From: CG1-02-35-72 sp045046885 | Lineage (GTDB): Bacteria > Bacteroidota > Bacteroidia > Flavobacteriales > Flavobacteriaceae | Assembly: GCA_045046885.1 (NCBI GenBank) | Contig: JASFYX010000063.1 | Location: 1-14,094 of the forward strand | DNA: 14,094 nt | Direction: 5' to 3' | Shown here: piece after piece, positions 6,091 through 13,978 of the stretch | Numbering within the stretch: the stretch's first letter is position 1 | How the letters are laid out: every line of letters starts with the position of its first letter | Program-made: the position numbers and the translations under genes | Notes under the pieces: generated by a model | Databases searched by the model: none | The model's input: the letters and a program-made list of their open reading frames with translations, nothing else | What the model was told of the DNA's origin: nothing

Positions 6091-7742
6091 AAACTATTTT
6101 AAATTACAGTTTAAAAGTCCTCATCATTTTACTGATACTCAATTTTGTGAGTAAAAACTACTATCACAGATTCGATTTAACCCAAGACAAACGCTATAGT
6201 TTATCTAAAACTACAAATGATTTGTTAGTTAAAATAAATAAATCTATAAGCATTCAAATCTATCTAGAAGGCGATTTCCCTTCAGATTTTAAGCGTCTCG
6301 AAACAGAAACACATCAAATATTAAAAGAATTTAAATCGGTAAATAACAAGATAATTTTTAGGTTTATCAATCCGCTTTCTTCTAAATCTTTGACGCAAAA
6401 ACTCATAAAAAAAGGCTTAACGCCAAGCCGATTGACGATTCAAGAAAAAGGCTCTATTTCAGAAAAAGTTATTTTTCCATGGGCGCTTATCAGTTATAAT
6501 AACAAAGAAGAAAAAGTTAATCTTTTAGCCAATTCACAAAGCGCGACACAAAATCAACAAATAAAGGGTGCTATTTCTAAATTAGAGTATGCTTTTACAA
6601 ACGCTTTGTCAAAAATTACAAAAAACAAAAAACAATCTATAGCCGTCCTTAAAGGAAATGGAGAACTTAACGATATTTATTTAAACAGTTTTTTAAGAAG
6701 TTTATCAGGTAGCTATAATTTAGCGCGTTTTACACTCGATTCTGTCGCCACAAATCCGCAAAAAACTTTAAAAGAATTACAACAATTCGATTTAGCAATC
6801 ATAGCCAAACCAACTATTGCATTTACAGAAGCAGAAAAATTCACACTCGATCAATATGCCATGAACAATGGCAAATTAATGTGGCTGATAGACAATGTAC
6901 AAGCCGATTTAGACAGTTTAAACACACAGCAAGGTGAAATGCTAGCTTATCCAAGGTCTCTAAATTTAACCGACTTGTTGTTTAGTTATGGTGTACGTGT
7001 TAATTACGATTTAGTAGCCGATTTATACAGTGCTAAAATCCGACTAGCAGCCGGTAAAATTGGGAGTAAAACCCAGTTTCAAAATTTCGATTGGTCTTAT
7101 TATCCACTTATTACGAGTCGAAACGAACATCTTATTACAAAAAATACAAATCCGGTTCAGTTAAAATTCACAACCGCTATGGACACCTTAAAAAATGGTA
7201 TTTCTAAAACTGTTTTATTGAGAAGTTCGTTGTTGAGTAAAAAAATAGGCGCCCCAAGATTGATAAGTCTCAGTGAAATTAATTCTAAAAATAATTCAGA
7301 ATTTAAACAGGGATCACAAATACTAGGTGTTCTGTTAGAAGGCAGATTTAAGTCAGCTTACAAAGACCGTGTCAAGCCTTTTAAAATTAAAAACACAAAA
7401 GACACTAGTGCCCCAAATGCCATGCTTGTAATTTCTGATGGTGACATTATTGCTAATCAAGTTTATCAAAACAAACCCATAGATTTAAATACCAATTATT
7501 TAACAGGAGAACATTTTGGTAACAAAGAATTTTTATTAAATACAGTCAATTATTTATTGAATAACAAAGGACTCTTAAAACTAAGATCTAAATCCATAAA
7601 ATTACGTTTTTTAGATAAAACTAAAGTTATTGCAGAAGCTGGTTATTGGAAAGTTTTAAATGTTTTAGCACCCCTAATAATATTGTTACTTATTGGATTA
7701 GGATTCAATTATTACAGAAAGTACAAATACACCCAAATATAA
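6087..7742 (+). CDS. gldG: Gliding-motility ABC transporter auxiliary protein GldG
   Basis: This 551-aa protein has one membrane helix at each end (about residues 9-21 and 523-541) and a large domain of about 500 residues between them, predicted extracytoplasmic. That layout is typical of GldG, the partner of GldF. Family signs are 'RFDLTQDKRYSLS' (28-40) just after the first helix, 'FRFINPLSS' (91-99), 'LKGNGELND' (188-196), 'LMWLIDNV' (264-271) and 'GNKEFLLNTVNYLLNNKGL' (478-496). The ATG overlaps the gldF stop, suggesting translational coupling. Length matches the family. The stop is followed after one base by the decarboxylase start, so the operon continues. Confidence 0.93.
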   Translation: MKTILNYSLKVLIILLILNFVSKNYYHRFDLTQDKRYSLSKTTNDLLVKINKSISIQIYLEGDFPSDFKRLETETHQILKEFKSVNNKIIFRFINPLSSKSLTQKLIKKGLTPSRLTIQEKGSISEKVIFPWALISYNNKEEKVNLLANSQSATQNQQIKGAISKLEYAFTNALSKITKNKKQSIAVLKGNGELNDIYLNSFLRSLSGSYNLARFTLDSVATNPQKTLKELQQFDLAIIAKPTIAFTEAEKFTLDQYAMNNGKLMWLIDNVQADLDSLNTQQGEMLAYPRSLNLTDLLFSYGVRVNYDLVADLYSAKIRLAAGKIGSKTQFQNFDWSYYPLITSRNEHLITKNTNPVQLKFTTAMDTLKNGISKTVLLRSSLLSKKIGAPRLISLSEINSKNNSEFKQGSQILGVLLEGRFKSAYKDRVKPFKIKNTKDTSAPNAMLVISDGDIIANQVYQNKPIDLNTNYLTGEHFGNKEFLLNTVNYLLNNKGLLKLRSKSIKLRFLDKTKVIAEAGYWKVLNVLAPLIILLLIGLGFNYYRKYKYTQI

Positions 7743-7743
7743 A

Positions 7744-9186
7744 ATGACAAACGATAATTCTTTTAAAAAAACAGCTCAAATTGTTACAGAACAATTAGAT
7801 AATTATTTAAAAGACAGTAAAAATGGGCAATTACAAACCCTTAAACAAAATACACCTCAAAAAATTGCATCAGATTTAAATCTAGAATCGCTTATTAAAA
7901 ATGGCAATCTTTTAGGAGAGGGATTTCCCTCATTTCTTAAAAATTATTTAGAGAACACACAACATTTACACCATCCTCATTTTTTGGGACACCAAGTTTC
8001 TGCACCCAATATGGCTTCTAGTTTTGCCGATTACATTCACGGCGCCATCAATAACCCTATGGCTATTTACGAAATGGGGCCTGCCGCAGCAACGCTTGAA
8101 AAGGTTGTTGTTAATTGGATGCTAGATAAAATTGGTTGGTTTAAAGCAAGCTCTTATATTGAGACAAATTTAGAAATGTGTAAAGGAGCTGGCATTTTAA
8201 CCCATGGGGGTTCTATGGCAAATCTCACGGCTTTATTGGCTGCCAGAGCCCAATGTGACACAAAAGCGTGGTCAAATGGTAATACAAATAATATCGTTGT
8301 TTTAGCGCCTCAAAATGCACATTATTCAGTAGCTAAATCACTTGCTATTATGGGCATTGGTTACAATAATGTTGTAAGTATAGAAACCGACGAAAATGAA
8401 GTCCTTCTCCCTAAAAGTTTAGAAGAAACCTATTTCAAAACTATAAAAGAAGGTAAGAAAATTATGGCGGTTGTTGCCAATGCCTGTGCCACAGCTACTG
8501 GTCTTTATGACCCTCTTGAAGAAATTGGTATTTTTTGTAATAAACACAATTTATGGTTACATATTGATGGTGCTCATGGCGCCTCAGCATTATTGTCCGA
8601 TACAAAAAAGAATTTATTAAAAGGGGTTCATTTAGCCGATTCTTTGGTTTGGGATGCGCATAAAATGCTGCAAACATCTGCTTTAAGCGCAGCTGTTTTA
8701 TTTAAAGATTACAAACATTTAAATCAGACTTTTAAACAAAAAGGCGATTATCTCTTTTTTGAAAAAGAAGATATTGGTTTTGATTTAATAGATAAAGCCA
8801 TTGAATGTACAAAAGCACCTTTAGGTACCAAAGCTTTTATGGCCATTGCCTATAAAGGTGAAAAAGGTTTGGCGGCTGATCTTGAAGCTAGTTACGATAA
8901 AACTTTGGCTTTTCACAAACTCATTGTAGCACATGATAATTTTGAGTGCCCTTTCGTACCACAATCAAACATTTTGTGTTTTAGGCACAAAGCCTTTTTA
9001 AACAATGACGATTTGCAATTAAAACTGCGCAATGAATTGGTTAAAAAAGGTACCTTTTACATAACGACAACTACTGTAAAAAACAAACGTTATTTAAGAA
9101 TTGCTGTTATGAATAATCAAACAGAAGCCAAACACATCAAAGCTCTTTTAGAAGAAATTGACGCTATTGCCGATACTTTAAATTAA
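7744..9186 (+). CDS. Pyridoxal-dependent amino acid decarboxylase (group II, AADC/DABA-decarboxylase-like)
   Basis: This 480-aa cytosolic fold-type-I PLP enzyme belongs to the group II decarboxylases, which include aromatic amino acid, glutamate, aspartate and 2,4-diaminobutyrate decarboxylases. Visible residues: 'HPHFLGHQ' (77-84); 'LTHGGSMANLTAL' (152-164), which binds the PLP phosphate; 'NAHYSV' with His193 stacking on the ring; 'HIDGAHGA' with Asp275 for the pyridine nitrogen; and 'VWDAHKML' with the Schiff-base Lys307. All catalytic residues are present, so it should be active. The substrate cannot be fixed from sequence. It starts one nucleotide after gldG and ends the operon, although a metabolic decarboxylase has no obvious role in gliding. 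Confidence 0.9.
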   Translation: MTNDNSFKKTAQIVTEQLDNYLKDSKNGQLQTLKQNTPQKIASDLNLESLIKNGNLLGEGFPSFLKNYLENTQHLHHPHFLGHQVSAPNMASSFADYIHGAINNPMAIYEMGPAAATLEKVVVNWMLDKIGWFKASSYIETNLEMCKGAGILTHGGSMANLTALLAARAQCDTKAWSNGNTNNIVVLAPQNAHYSVAKSLAIMGIGYNNVVSIETDENEVLLPKSLEETYFKTIKEGKKIMAVVANACATATGLYDPLEEIGIFCNKHNLWLHIDGAHGASALLSDTKKNLLKGVHLADSLVWDAHKMLQTSALSAAVLFKDYKHLNQTFKQKGDYLFFEKEDIGFDLIDKAIECTKAPLGTKAFMAIAYKGEKGLAADLEASYDKTLAFHKLIVAHDNFECPFVPQSNILCFRHKAFLNNDDLQLKLRNELVKKGTFYITTTTVKNKRYLRIAVMNNQTEAKHIKALLEEIDAIADTLN

Positions 9187-9263
9187 TTAAAGTTCTCTAC
9201 GTCATAACGAGGTGTCACAAATTTTCATAAGCCGTTGCTGACCTCCCTGTCCTGCGGATAGCT

Positions 9264-9294
9264 GTCCTGCAAGGTTTACACAACCTTGTAGGAC
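9264..9294. repeat. REP-like hairpin, 13-bp stem (core AAGGTT/AACCTT)
   Basis: The arms GTCCTGCAAGGTT (9264-9276) and AACCTTGTAGGAC (9282-9294) are complementary apart from one position, which gives a G-U pair in the plus-strand RNA. The loop is TACAC. The 'CCTACAAGGTT' core resembles a palindrome I recall being dispersed in Flavobacteriaceae; copy number cannot be checked here. It lies 77 bp after the decarboxylase stop. Confidence 0.65.
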
Positions 9295-9343
9295 TCAATA
9301 GCACAAATTAGTTAAGACCTACAAATGTAAAAACACCCCTAAA

Positions 9344-9359
9344 GTCCCCTCAAGGGGAC
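9344..9359. repeat. Truncated GTCCCC/GGGGAC palindrome
   Basis: GTCCCC (9344-9349) and GGGGAC (9354-9359) enclose the loop TCAA. The left side carries an outer arm ACCCCTAAA (9335-9343), but the matching TTTAGGGGT is missing on the right. It therefore looks like a broken copy of a longer palindrome. Confidence 0.6.
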
Positions 9360-9438
9360 AATCCGACAAAACAAAATAAGTACTCGATACTTCACTACGC
9401 GAAAATAGAGCTGACGAAAATTTTACAAATGAATAATC

Positions 9439-11163
9439 CTAGTTTAGTACAACCTTCTCTTTCCCTCTTGTAAAAGTCTGTATCAAAACAGCTATCAACA
9501 TCACCAAGACACAGCCAATTAAATTTAACCAGAGGTAACTGAGTACTTCATTGTCTCCTTTGCCCAAACTTTTGGGTAGATAAATCAAAAAATAATATAT
9601 CCCAATTATTATAACTTGCGTCATAAGAGCTGCAATAAAAACCGCATTTCCTTTGACATACTTTATAAAAAAGGCCAGTAAAAATATCCCCAAAACATTG
9701 CCGTAAAAAATGGAACCGATTATGTTGACTAACTGAATTAAATTATCAAACAAATTAGCTACAGAAGCCACGCCAATGGCTATGAGTCCCCACATTATGG
9801 TAAAACCTTTGGTGGCATTTACATAATGTTTGTCGGATTTTGGTGATTTAACATTCCGTTTATATAAATCAAGTGCTGTTGTAGAAGCCAAAGCATTGAG
9901 TTCTGAAGCTGTAGATGACATAGCAGCCGATAAAATAACGGCTAATAATAAACCTATCAAACCGCGCGGTAAATTGTTTAAAATAAAATGTAAAAAGACA
10001 TAATCTTTATCATTTGTTTCTACATTTTTATCTGCTTTAGCGATAAGCTTTCGGGCGACTTGTCTATTTTTTAAATCGGCTTTATTAAGTGCATGTACAC
10101 GATTTACAAGGGTAGTATTTTGTGCATTTTGCGCAATTTTATATTGCAATGTTTTACGCTCATTTTCAATATTTTGATGTGTATTTTCTAAAGCTTTATA
10201 ATCATTGGCATAAGCTGAATTATGAACCGCTTCGGTAGCTGCCGGATTAAAATTAAGCGGCGTAGGATTAAACTGATAAAACACAAAAACCATTATGCCT
10301 ACCAACAGAATAAAAAACTGCATCGGCACTTTTAACAAACCGTTAAAAAGCAATCCTAACTGACTTTCTCTTACAGATTTTCCAGACAAATAACGTTGTA
10401 CCTGACTTTGGTCTGTACCAAAATAGGACAGCATTAAAAATGTCCCTCCTAAAATACCCGTCCAAACAGTATAGCGATTGTTTAAATCAAATGAAAAATC
10501 AAGGATTTTCATTTTACCACTCGCCCCAGCAATTTTAAGAGCTTTGGTAAAACTAATATCTTGAGGTAAATAATTGATGATAAGAAAAAAAGCAGTAAAC
10601 ATACCTGCAAAAATAATGGCCATCTGTTGTTTCTGTGTTACGCTAACAGCTTTAGTGCCACCAGATACAGTATAAATTATAACTAAAACACCAATAGTTA
10701 CATTTAAAGTTAAGAGGTTCCAACCTAACACAGCCGATAAAATAATGGCTGGCGCAAAAATGGTAATGCCAGCAGATAAACCACGCTGAACTAAAAATAA
10801 AATGGCTGCCAAACTACGTGTTTTTAAGTCGAAACGAGATTCTAAAAACTCATAAGCTGTATACACTTTTAAGCGGCTGTAAAGCGGAATAAAAACAATA
10901 CAAATTATAATCATAGCAATGGGCAATCCAAAGTAAAATTGCACAAATCCCATCCCACTGTTATAGGCCTGTCCCGGTGTTGATAGAAATGTTATGGCAC
11001 TAGCTTGTGTAGCCATAACAGAGAGTCCAATTGTCCACCATTTGTCTTTATTACCTCCTTTAATAAATTCATCTACATTTTGACTTCCACGTGTTTTATA
11101 AGCACCATAAACTACTATAAATGTAAGAGTTGCTATAAGAACTATCCAATCTAAAATTTGCAT
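9439..11163 (-). CDS. Sodium:solute symporter (SSS / SLC5 family) with long hydrophilic insert
   Basis: This 574-aa inner-membrane protein has the LeuT-like SSS layout. Broken helix 1 is seen in 'MATQASAITFLSTPG' (50-64), the signature-like region in 'GGTFLMLSYFGTDQSQVQRYLSG' is at 239-261, and the likely Na2-site serines are in 'SAAMSSTASELNA' (412-424; Ser416, Ser417). It should use the sodium gradient to import a small organic solute, possibly a sugar, sialic acid or related product. Residues about 303-388 form a charged, Gln/Asn/Lys-rich, probably helical insert between transmembrane segments, absent from canonical members as I know them. The gene follows a PIG-L deacetylase and a 35-aa membrane peptide in one operon, so the substrate may be a product of that enzyme. 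The ATG lies 4 nt after the peptide's stop. Confidence 0.92.
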   Translation of the reverse strand: MQILDWIVLIATLTFIVVYGAYKTRGSQNVDEFIKGGNKDKWWTIGLSVMATQASAITFLSTPGQAYNSGMGFVQFYFGLPIAMIIICIVFIPLYSRLKVYTAYEFLESRFDLKTRSLAAILFLVQRGLSAGITIFAPAIILSAVLGWNLLTLNVTIGVLVIIYTVSGGTKAVSVTQKQQMAIIFAGMFTAFFLIINYLPQDISFTKALKIAGASGKMKILDFSFDLNNRYTVWTGILGGTFLMLSYFGTDQSQVQRYLSGKSVRESQLGLLFNGLLKVPMQFFILLVGIMVFVFYQFNPTPLNFNPAATEAVHNSAYANDYKALENTHQNIENERKTLQYKIAQNAQNTTLVNRVHALNKADLKNRQVARKLIAKADKNVETNDKDYVFLHFILNNLPRGLIGLLLAVILSAAMSSTASELNALASTTALDLYKRNVKSPKSDKHYVNATKGFTIMWGLIAIGVASVANLFDNLIQLVNIIGSIFYGNVLGIFLLAFFIKYVKGNAVFIAALMTQVIIIGIYYFLIYLPKSLGKGDNEVLSYLWLNLIGCVLVMLIAVLIQTFTRGKEKVVLN

Positions 11164-11167
11164 AATT

Positions 11168-11275
11168 TTAAGAAAATAAACGCATTAATACATAAAAAAT
11201 GGTAATATAAACCACGTTAGCTACAGCTATTATGACATACCATTTTTTAAAATTTTGTGAAGAATCTTGTGACAT
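11168..11275 (-). CDS. Small single-pass membrane protein, 35 aa, between PIG-L and symporter genes
   Basis: A complete short frame runs from ATG (11275) to TAA (11168). It begins 5 nt after the PIG-L stop and ends 4 nt before the symporter ATG, so it fills the gap exactly. The peptide starts 'MSQDSSQNFKKWYV', has a hydrophobic stretch of about 20 residues (13-32, including 'VIIAVANVVYITIFY') and ends 'LMRLFS'. The Lys-Lys before the helix suggests the N-terminus stays in the cytoplasm. I do not recognise a named family. Several SSS transporters are encoded with a small membrane partner, so an accessory subunit is a reasonable guess but no more. No SD is visible; translation could be coupled to the PIG-L gene. 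Packing and composition support a real gene. Confidence 0.7.
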   Translation of the reverse strand: MSQDSSQNFKKWYVIIAVANVVYITIFYVLMRLFS

Positions 11276-11280
11276 AATAG

Positions 11281-13806
11281 TTAGTTTTTTATACTTTGTT
11301 CTTTTTTGTTTTTTCCGATAGAAATTAGATTGGTAAACAATTTATAAGCCCCGGGAACACCGGCTGGTAATTCTCTAAAAAACGATAATCCTGTATAAAT
11401 AAAATAGCCTTTTTTGTACTTGGCTATTAAAAGGCTTCCTTTTTTAGGCGTTTCACCAGGGTCATGCATACTTAAAATAGGTTTAAAATGGGCATCCCAT
11501 TTATTGGGAAAATATAAACCGCGCTCTTGTACCCAACCGTCAAAATCTTTTTGGGTTATTTTGTTGGGGTAATTCAGCACTCCACTTTTAGGATTTAAAA
11601 CCGTGACTTTGGCATCTTCTAAAGTCACCCTATCGTGCGACAATGTCAACTTATAAGGCGAAATATTTGGGACTTTCAATCTAAAACTGGTATTGTATTG
11701 GGCTATTATTGTCCCACCATTGGCGACATAATTGTGCAAAATAGCTTGCTTATATTTAAGATTTTCGTTCGTATTATAAGCACGTACACCTACAATAACA
11801 GCATCAAAATGGGCTAAATTTTTGGCCGTTATAGCGTCGTTTTTTAAGATCATAACATTATAACCTATCTGTTTTAAACTACTTGGAATGGCGTCTCCCG
11901 CTCCCATAATATAAGCTATATTTTGACCTTTGCGTTTGATGGGTAAACGCACAAATTTTGAATATTTTGCACCAATCAACAACTGAGCAGGAATATGATT
12001 ATAGCTAATATCTTGATAAGAATTACTATAATTTTTGCCGTTTTGAAGTGTGACGATAGGCTTAACACTTATTACTTTTTCGTTTTGTGGAGGCGTCACT
12101 TTAAAAGTAAATTCTTTTTCAGAACCTTTTTTAGCTATGTCAAAAGGGATGCTACTAGGAGCTACTTGCCATCCTTGTTTTAAACCTAACTTCAAAGTCC
12201 CCTTTAAATTAGCTTTTCCTGCTTTAACTTTTACAGTGATATTATTAGGTTTTACATCAGAAAAAATATAAACATCTTCGGCAATATTGGCAAAAACAGG
12301 TGGGGTAATTTCGAATCGGCGATAGACCTCTCCTCTTACGGGATCCTTCTTTTTATAAACCACATCATTAAACATTTCTAAACTATAACCATTTACACTC
12401 ACAATATATTTTAAAGTTATAGCAGGAGGTGTTTCGGCCAAGCCAATGAGGTTTTTATTTTGAACATCATAAAGGCCTAAACTAGATTTTTTATTGAGCC
12501 AATAAGCGGTGCTATAAGGTGCTTGATCTGGAATGGTATAGTGTTGTTTAAAATTAAAGTCTTTATTAAAAGTCAATTCTTGATTAGGGTTTTGCAAAGC
12601 CTTTTCTCCTTTTATACCTATTGTTCTCAATACAACCGAAACCCTACTCCTATTTATTGCTTCAATTTTTATATTGATATTAGAATTTTGAGTAACAAAA
12701 AAATTTGAAACTGTAGCCTCTAAATACAATCCGGCGCAAGCCTGAATAATTTTAGTGACTTCCTTTAATTTTAATTTTTTCCAATAACTATCAGGTAAAT
12801 TAGAGATGAGTTTATGGATTTTAATAAGGTTTGGCAAGCTCTTTTCTGGATGCACAAAATCAAATTCAGCATCCACTTCAGAAACCAAATCGCCAATAGG
12901 TTTGCCATTTTTTACACGTGTCCAAGTGGTGTTTATCCCATCAAAAATATTGTGTTTATCAGAGGGCTTACTGCCTTTGAGCCATTCTAAATATTCTACA
13001 GAACTACCACGTACGCCTGTTGAACCAAATCCTTGTGATTTATGCATAGTGCGTGCTTCTGCCGCTAACTCGTTGTTAGATCTCCCTTTAAGGGGATAAA
13101 AAACACCCACATCTACATTGTATAAATTAGTTTTATCTGCTTGTTTAAACTTTTCACGACTGCCATAAAAATACCATGATGTATTAAAAAACAAACGTTT
13201 GGTCTGCCAAGTCGCTACTTTTTTTAATTGCTTTGGAAACATTGAAGCATCAGCGGCCTTGTCAAAAGCTTCTACAGATAAAATAGCCGAAGCAGTATGA
13301 TGCCCATGTGTTTTACCAGCAGATTCTACGTTAAATCTATCAATTATAACATCTGGTTTAAAATTACGAATAACCCAAACAACGTCATTTAAAACGTTTT
13401 GTTTACCCCAAATATTAAAAGTCTCTGTTGGGTTTTTAGAATAACCAAAATCGTTGGCACGCGTAAAAAATTGATGTGCCCCATCAATACGTCTAGCGGC
13501 TAGTAATTCTTGTGTCCTAATAACCCCTAAACCTTCTCTAATTTCTTTACCAATAAGGTTTTGACCGCCATCACCACGTGTCATCGCTAAGTAAGCTGTA
13601 TTGGCATAAACTTCATTTGATAGATAGTTTATTAATCGTGTATTTTCGTCATCTGGATGCGCCGCCAAATACAACACAGAACCTAAAAAATTGAGCTTTT
13701 TTATGGCAGTATGAATATCACCAGAATTGGGTTTTACAGGTAATTGCGCCACCACAAAAAAAGGTAATATCAGCACAATTAATAGTGTAAAAATGTGTTT
13801 TTTCAT
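11281..13806 (-). CDS. Secreted PIG-L (LmbE-like) family deacetylase, multidomain
   Basis: This 841-aa protein begins with a signal peptide ('MKKHIFTLLIVLILPFFVVAQ', cut near residue 20), so it acts outside the cytoplasm. The PIG-L zinc amidohydrolase domain (about 40-300) carries 'AAHPDDENT' (His50, Asp52, Asp53) and 'THGHHTAS' (His167 to His170) as metal and catalytic motifs, with 'TRGDGGQN' (76-83) between them. Family members remove N-acetyl groups from sugars or glycolipids. A beta-rich middle (about 370-610) resembles NEW3/Ig-like modules. The C-terminal part (about 625-705, 'FDAVIVGVRAYNTN', 'YVANGGTIIAQYNTS') looks like a class-I glutamine-amidotransferase-like fold, with no nucleophilic Cys seen. 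The frame is open up to 13935, but I chose 13806: it gives a clean signal peptide, a TAGATTTG box lies 26 nt upstream, and the longer form would cover the dnaN promoter. It is first in an operon with the 35-aa peptide and the symporter. Confidence 0.9.
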   Translation of the reverse strand: MKKHIFTLLIVLILPFFVVAQLPVKPNSGDIHTAIKKLNFLGSVLYLAAHPDDENTRLINYLSNEVYANTAYLAMTRGDGGQNLIGKEIREGLGVIRTQELLAARRIDGAHQFFTRANDFGYSKNPTETFNIWGKQNVLNDVVWVIRNFKPDVIIDRFNVESAGKTHGHHTASAILSVEAFDKAADASMFPKQLKKVATWQTKRLFFNTSWYFYGSREKFKQADKTNLYNVDVGVFYPLKGRSNNELAAEARTMHKSQGFGSTGVRGSSVEYLEWLKGSKPSDKHNIFDGINTTWTRVKNGKPIGDLVSEVDAEFDFVHPEKSLPNLIKIHKLISNLPDSYWKKLKLKEVTKIIQACAGLYLEATVSNFFVTQNSNINIKIEAINRSRVSVVLRTIGIKGEKALQNPNQELTFNKDFNFKQHYTIPDQAPYSTAYWLNKKSSLGLYDVQNKNLIGLAETPPAITLKYIVSVNGYSLEMFNDVVYKKKDPVRGEVYRRFEITPPVFANIAEDVYIFSDVKPNNITVKVKAGKANLKGTLKLGLKQGWQVAPSSIPFDIAKKGSEKEFTFKVTPPQNEKVISVKPIVTLQNGKNYSNSYQDISYNHIPAQLLIGAKYSKFVRLPIKRKGQNIAYIMGAGDAIPSSLKQIGYNVMILKNDAITAKNLAHFDAVIVGVRAYNTNENLKYKQAILHNYVANGGTIIAQYNTSFRLKVPNISPYKLTLSHDRVTLEDAKVTVLNPKSGVLNYPNKITQKDFDGWVQERGLYFPNKWDAHFKPILSMHDPGETPKKGSLLIAKYKKGYFIYTGLSFFRELPAGVPGAYKLFTNLISIGKNKKEQSIKN

Positions 13807-13832
13807 TATTAAGCAATAGTTAGTAAGTGAAA

Positions 13833-13840
13833 CAAATCTA
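13833..13840 (-). promoter_or_regulatory. Candidate -7 box (TAGATTTG) for the PIG-L operon
   Basis: On the minus strand TAGATTTG fits TAnnTTTG exactly and lies 26 nt before the chosen ATG (13806), leaving a leader of about 20 nt. No good TTG lies at the usual -33 distance; the nearest is 32 nt away. It supports the shorter start. Confidence 0.45.
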
Positions 13841-13920
13841 AATATTTTATGATTCAGAGGGTTTTTATTTTGCAATCTTAACAAAAGCTTAACTAATTTC
13901 CTCTTTTCTTTTAGGTTAAT

Positions 13921-13952
13921 TTTGCGCCGTAGCATTAAATATGATATATTTG
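13921..13952 (+). promoter_or_regulatory. Strong candidate promoter for dnaN (TTTG-N20-TATATTTG)
   Basis: The -33 box TTTG (13921-13924) and -7 box TATATTTG (13945-13952) are separated by 20 nt, a near-ideal match to the Bacteroidota primary sigma consensus TTTG-N19-21-TAnnTTTG. The -7 box ends 26 nt before the dnaN ATG. Confidence 0.75.
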
Positions 13953-13978
13953 TGTTTTAAACTTAATACCTTTTTTCA

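Larger units (their letters stand above)
9187..9438. other. Intergenic region with degenerate palindromic repeats
   Basis: This 252-bp gap lies between the convergent decarboxylase and symporter genes. It has no convincing coding frame. It holds two hairpins (9264-9294 and 9344-9359), a 9-bp direct repeat CTGTCCTGC (9247-9255 and 9262-9270), a second partial ACCTACAA (9318-9325), and a tail with TACTCGATAC (9381-9390) that recalls other flavobacterial intergenic repeats. It probably also ends transcription from both sides. Confidence 0.6.

Noticed and set aside
8495..8677. Minus-strand open frame of 60 codons inside the decarboxylase
   Set aside because: It is antisense to the catalytic Asp275 and Lys307 region, with no family resemblance or start signals; a shadow of the real gene.
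9247..9270. Two CTGTCCTGC repeats as the start of a CRISPR-like array
   Set aside because: Only two 9-bp copies 15 bp apart, with no uniform spacer, leader or cas gene; better seen as part of the palindromic repeat cluster.
11635..13099. Several short plus-strand open frames inside the PIG-L gene
   Set aside because: All are antisense to a well-supported protein, with compositions that look like reverse translations and no motifs.
13807..13935. N-terminal extension of the PIG-L protein by 43 residues
   Set aside because: It is Lys/Arg/Leu-rich, places a clean signal peptide 43 residues inside the protein, and overlaps promoter boxes. It is read as a chance open frame.
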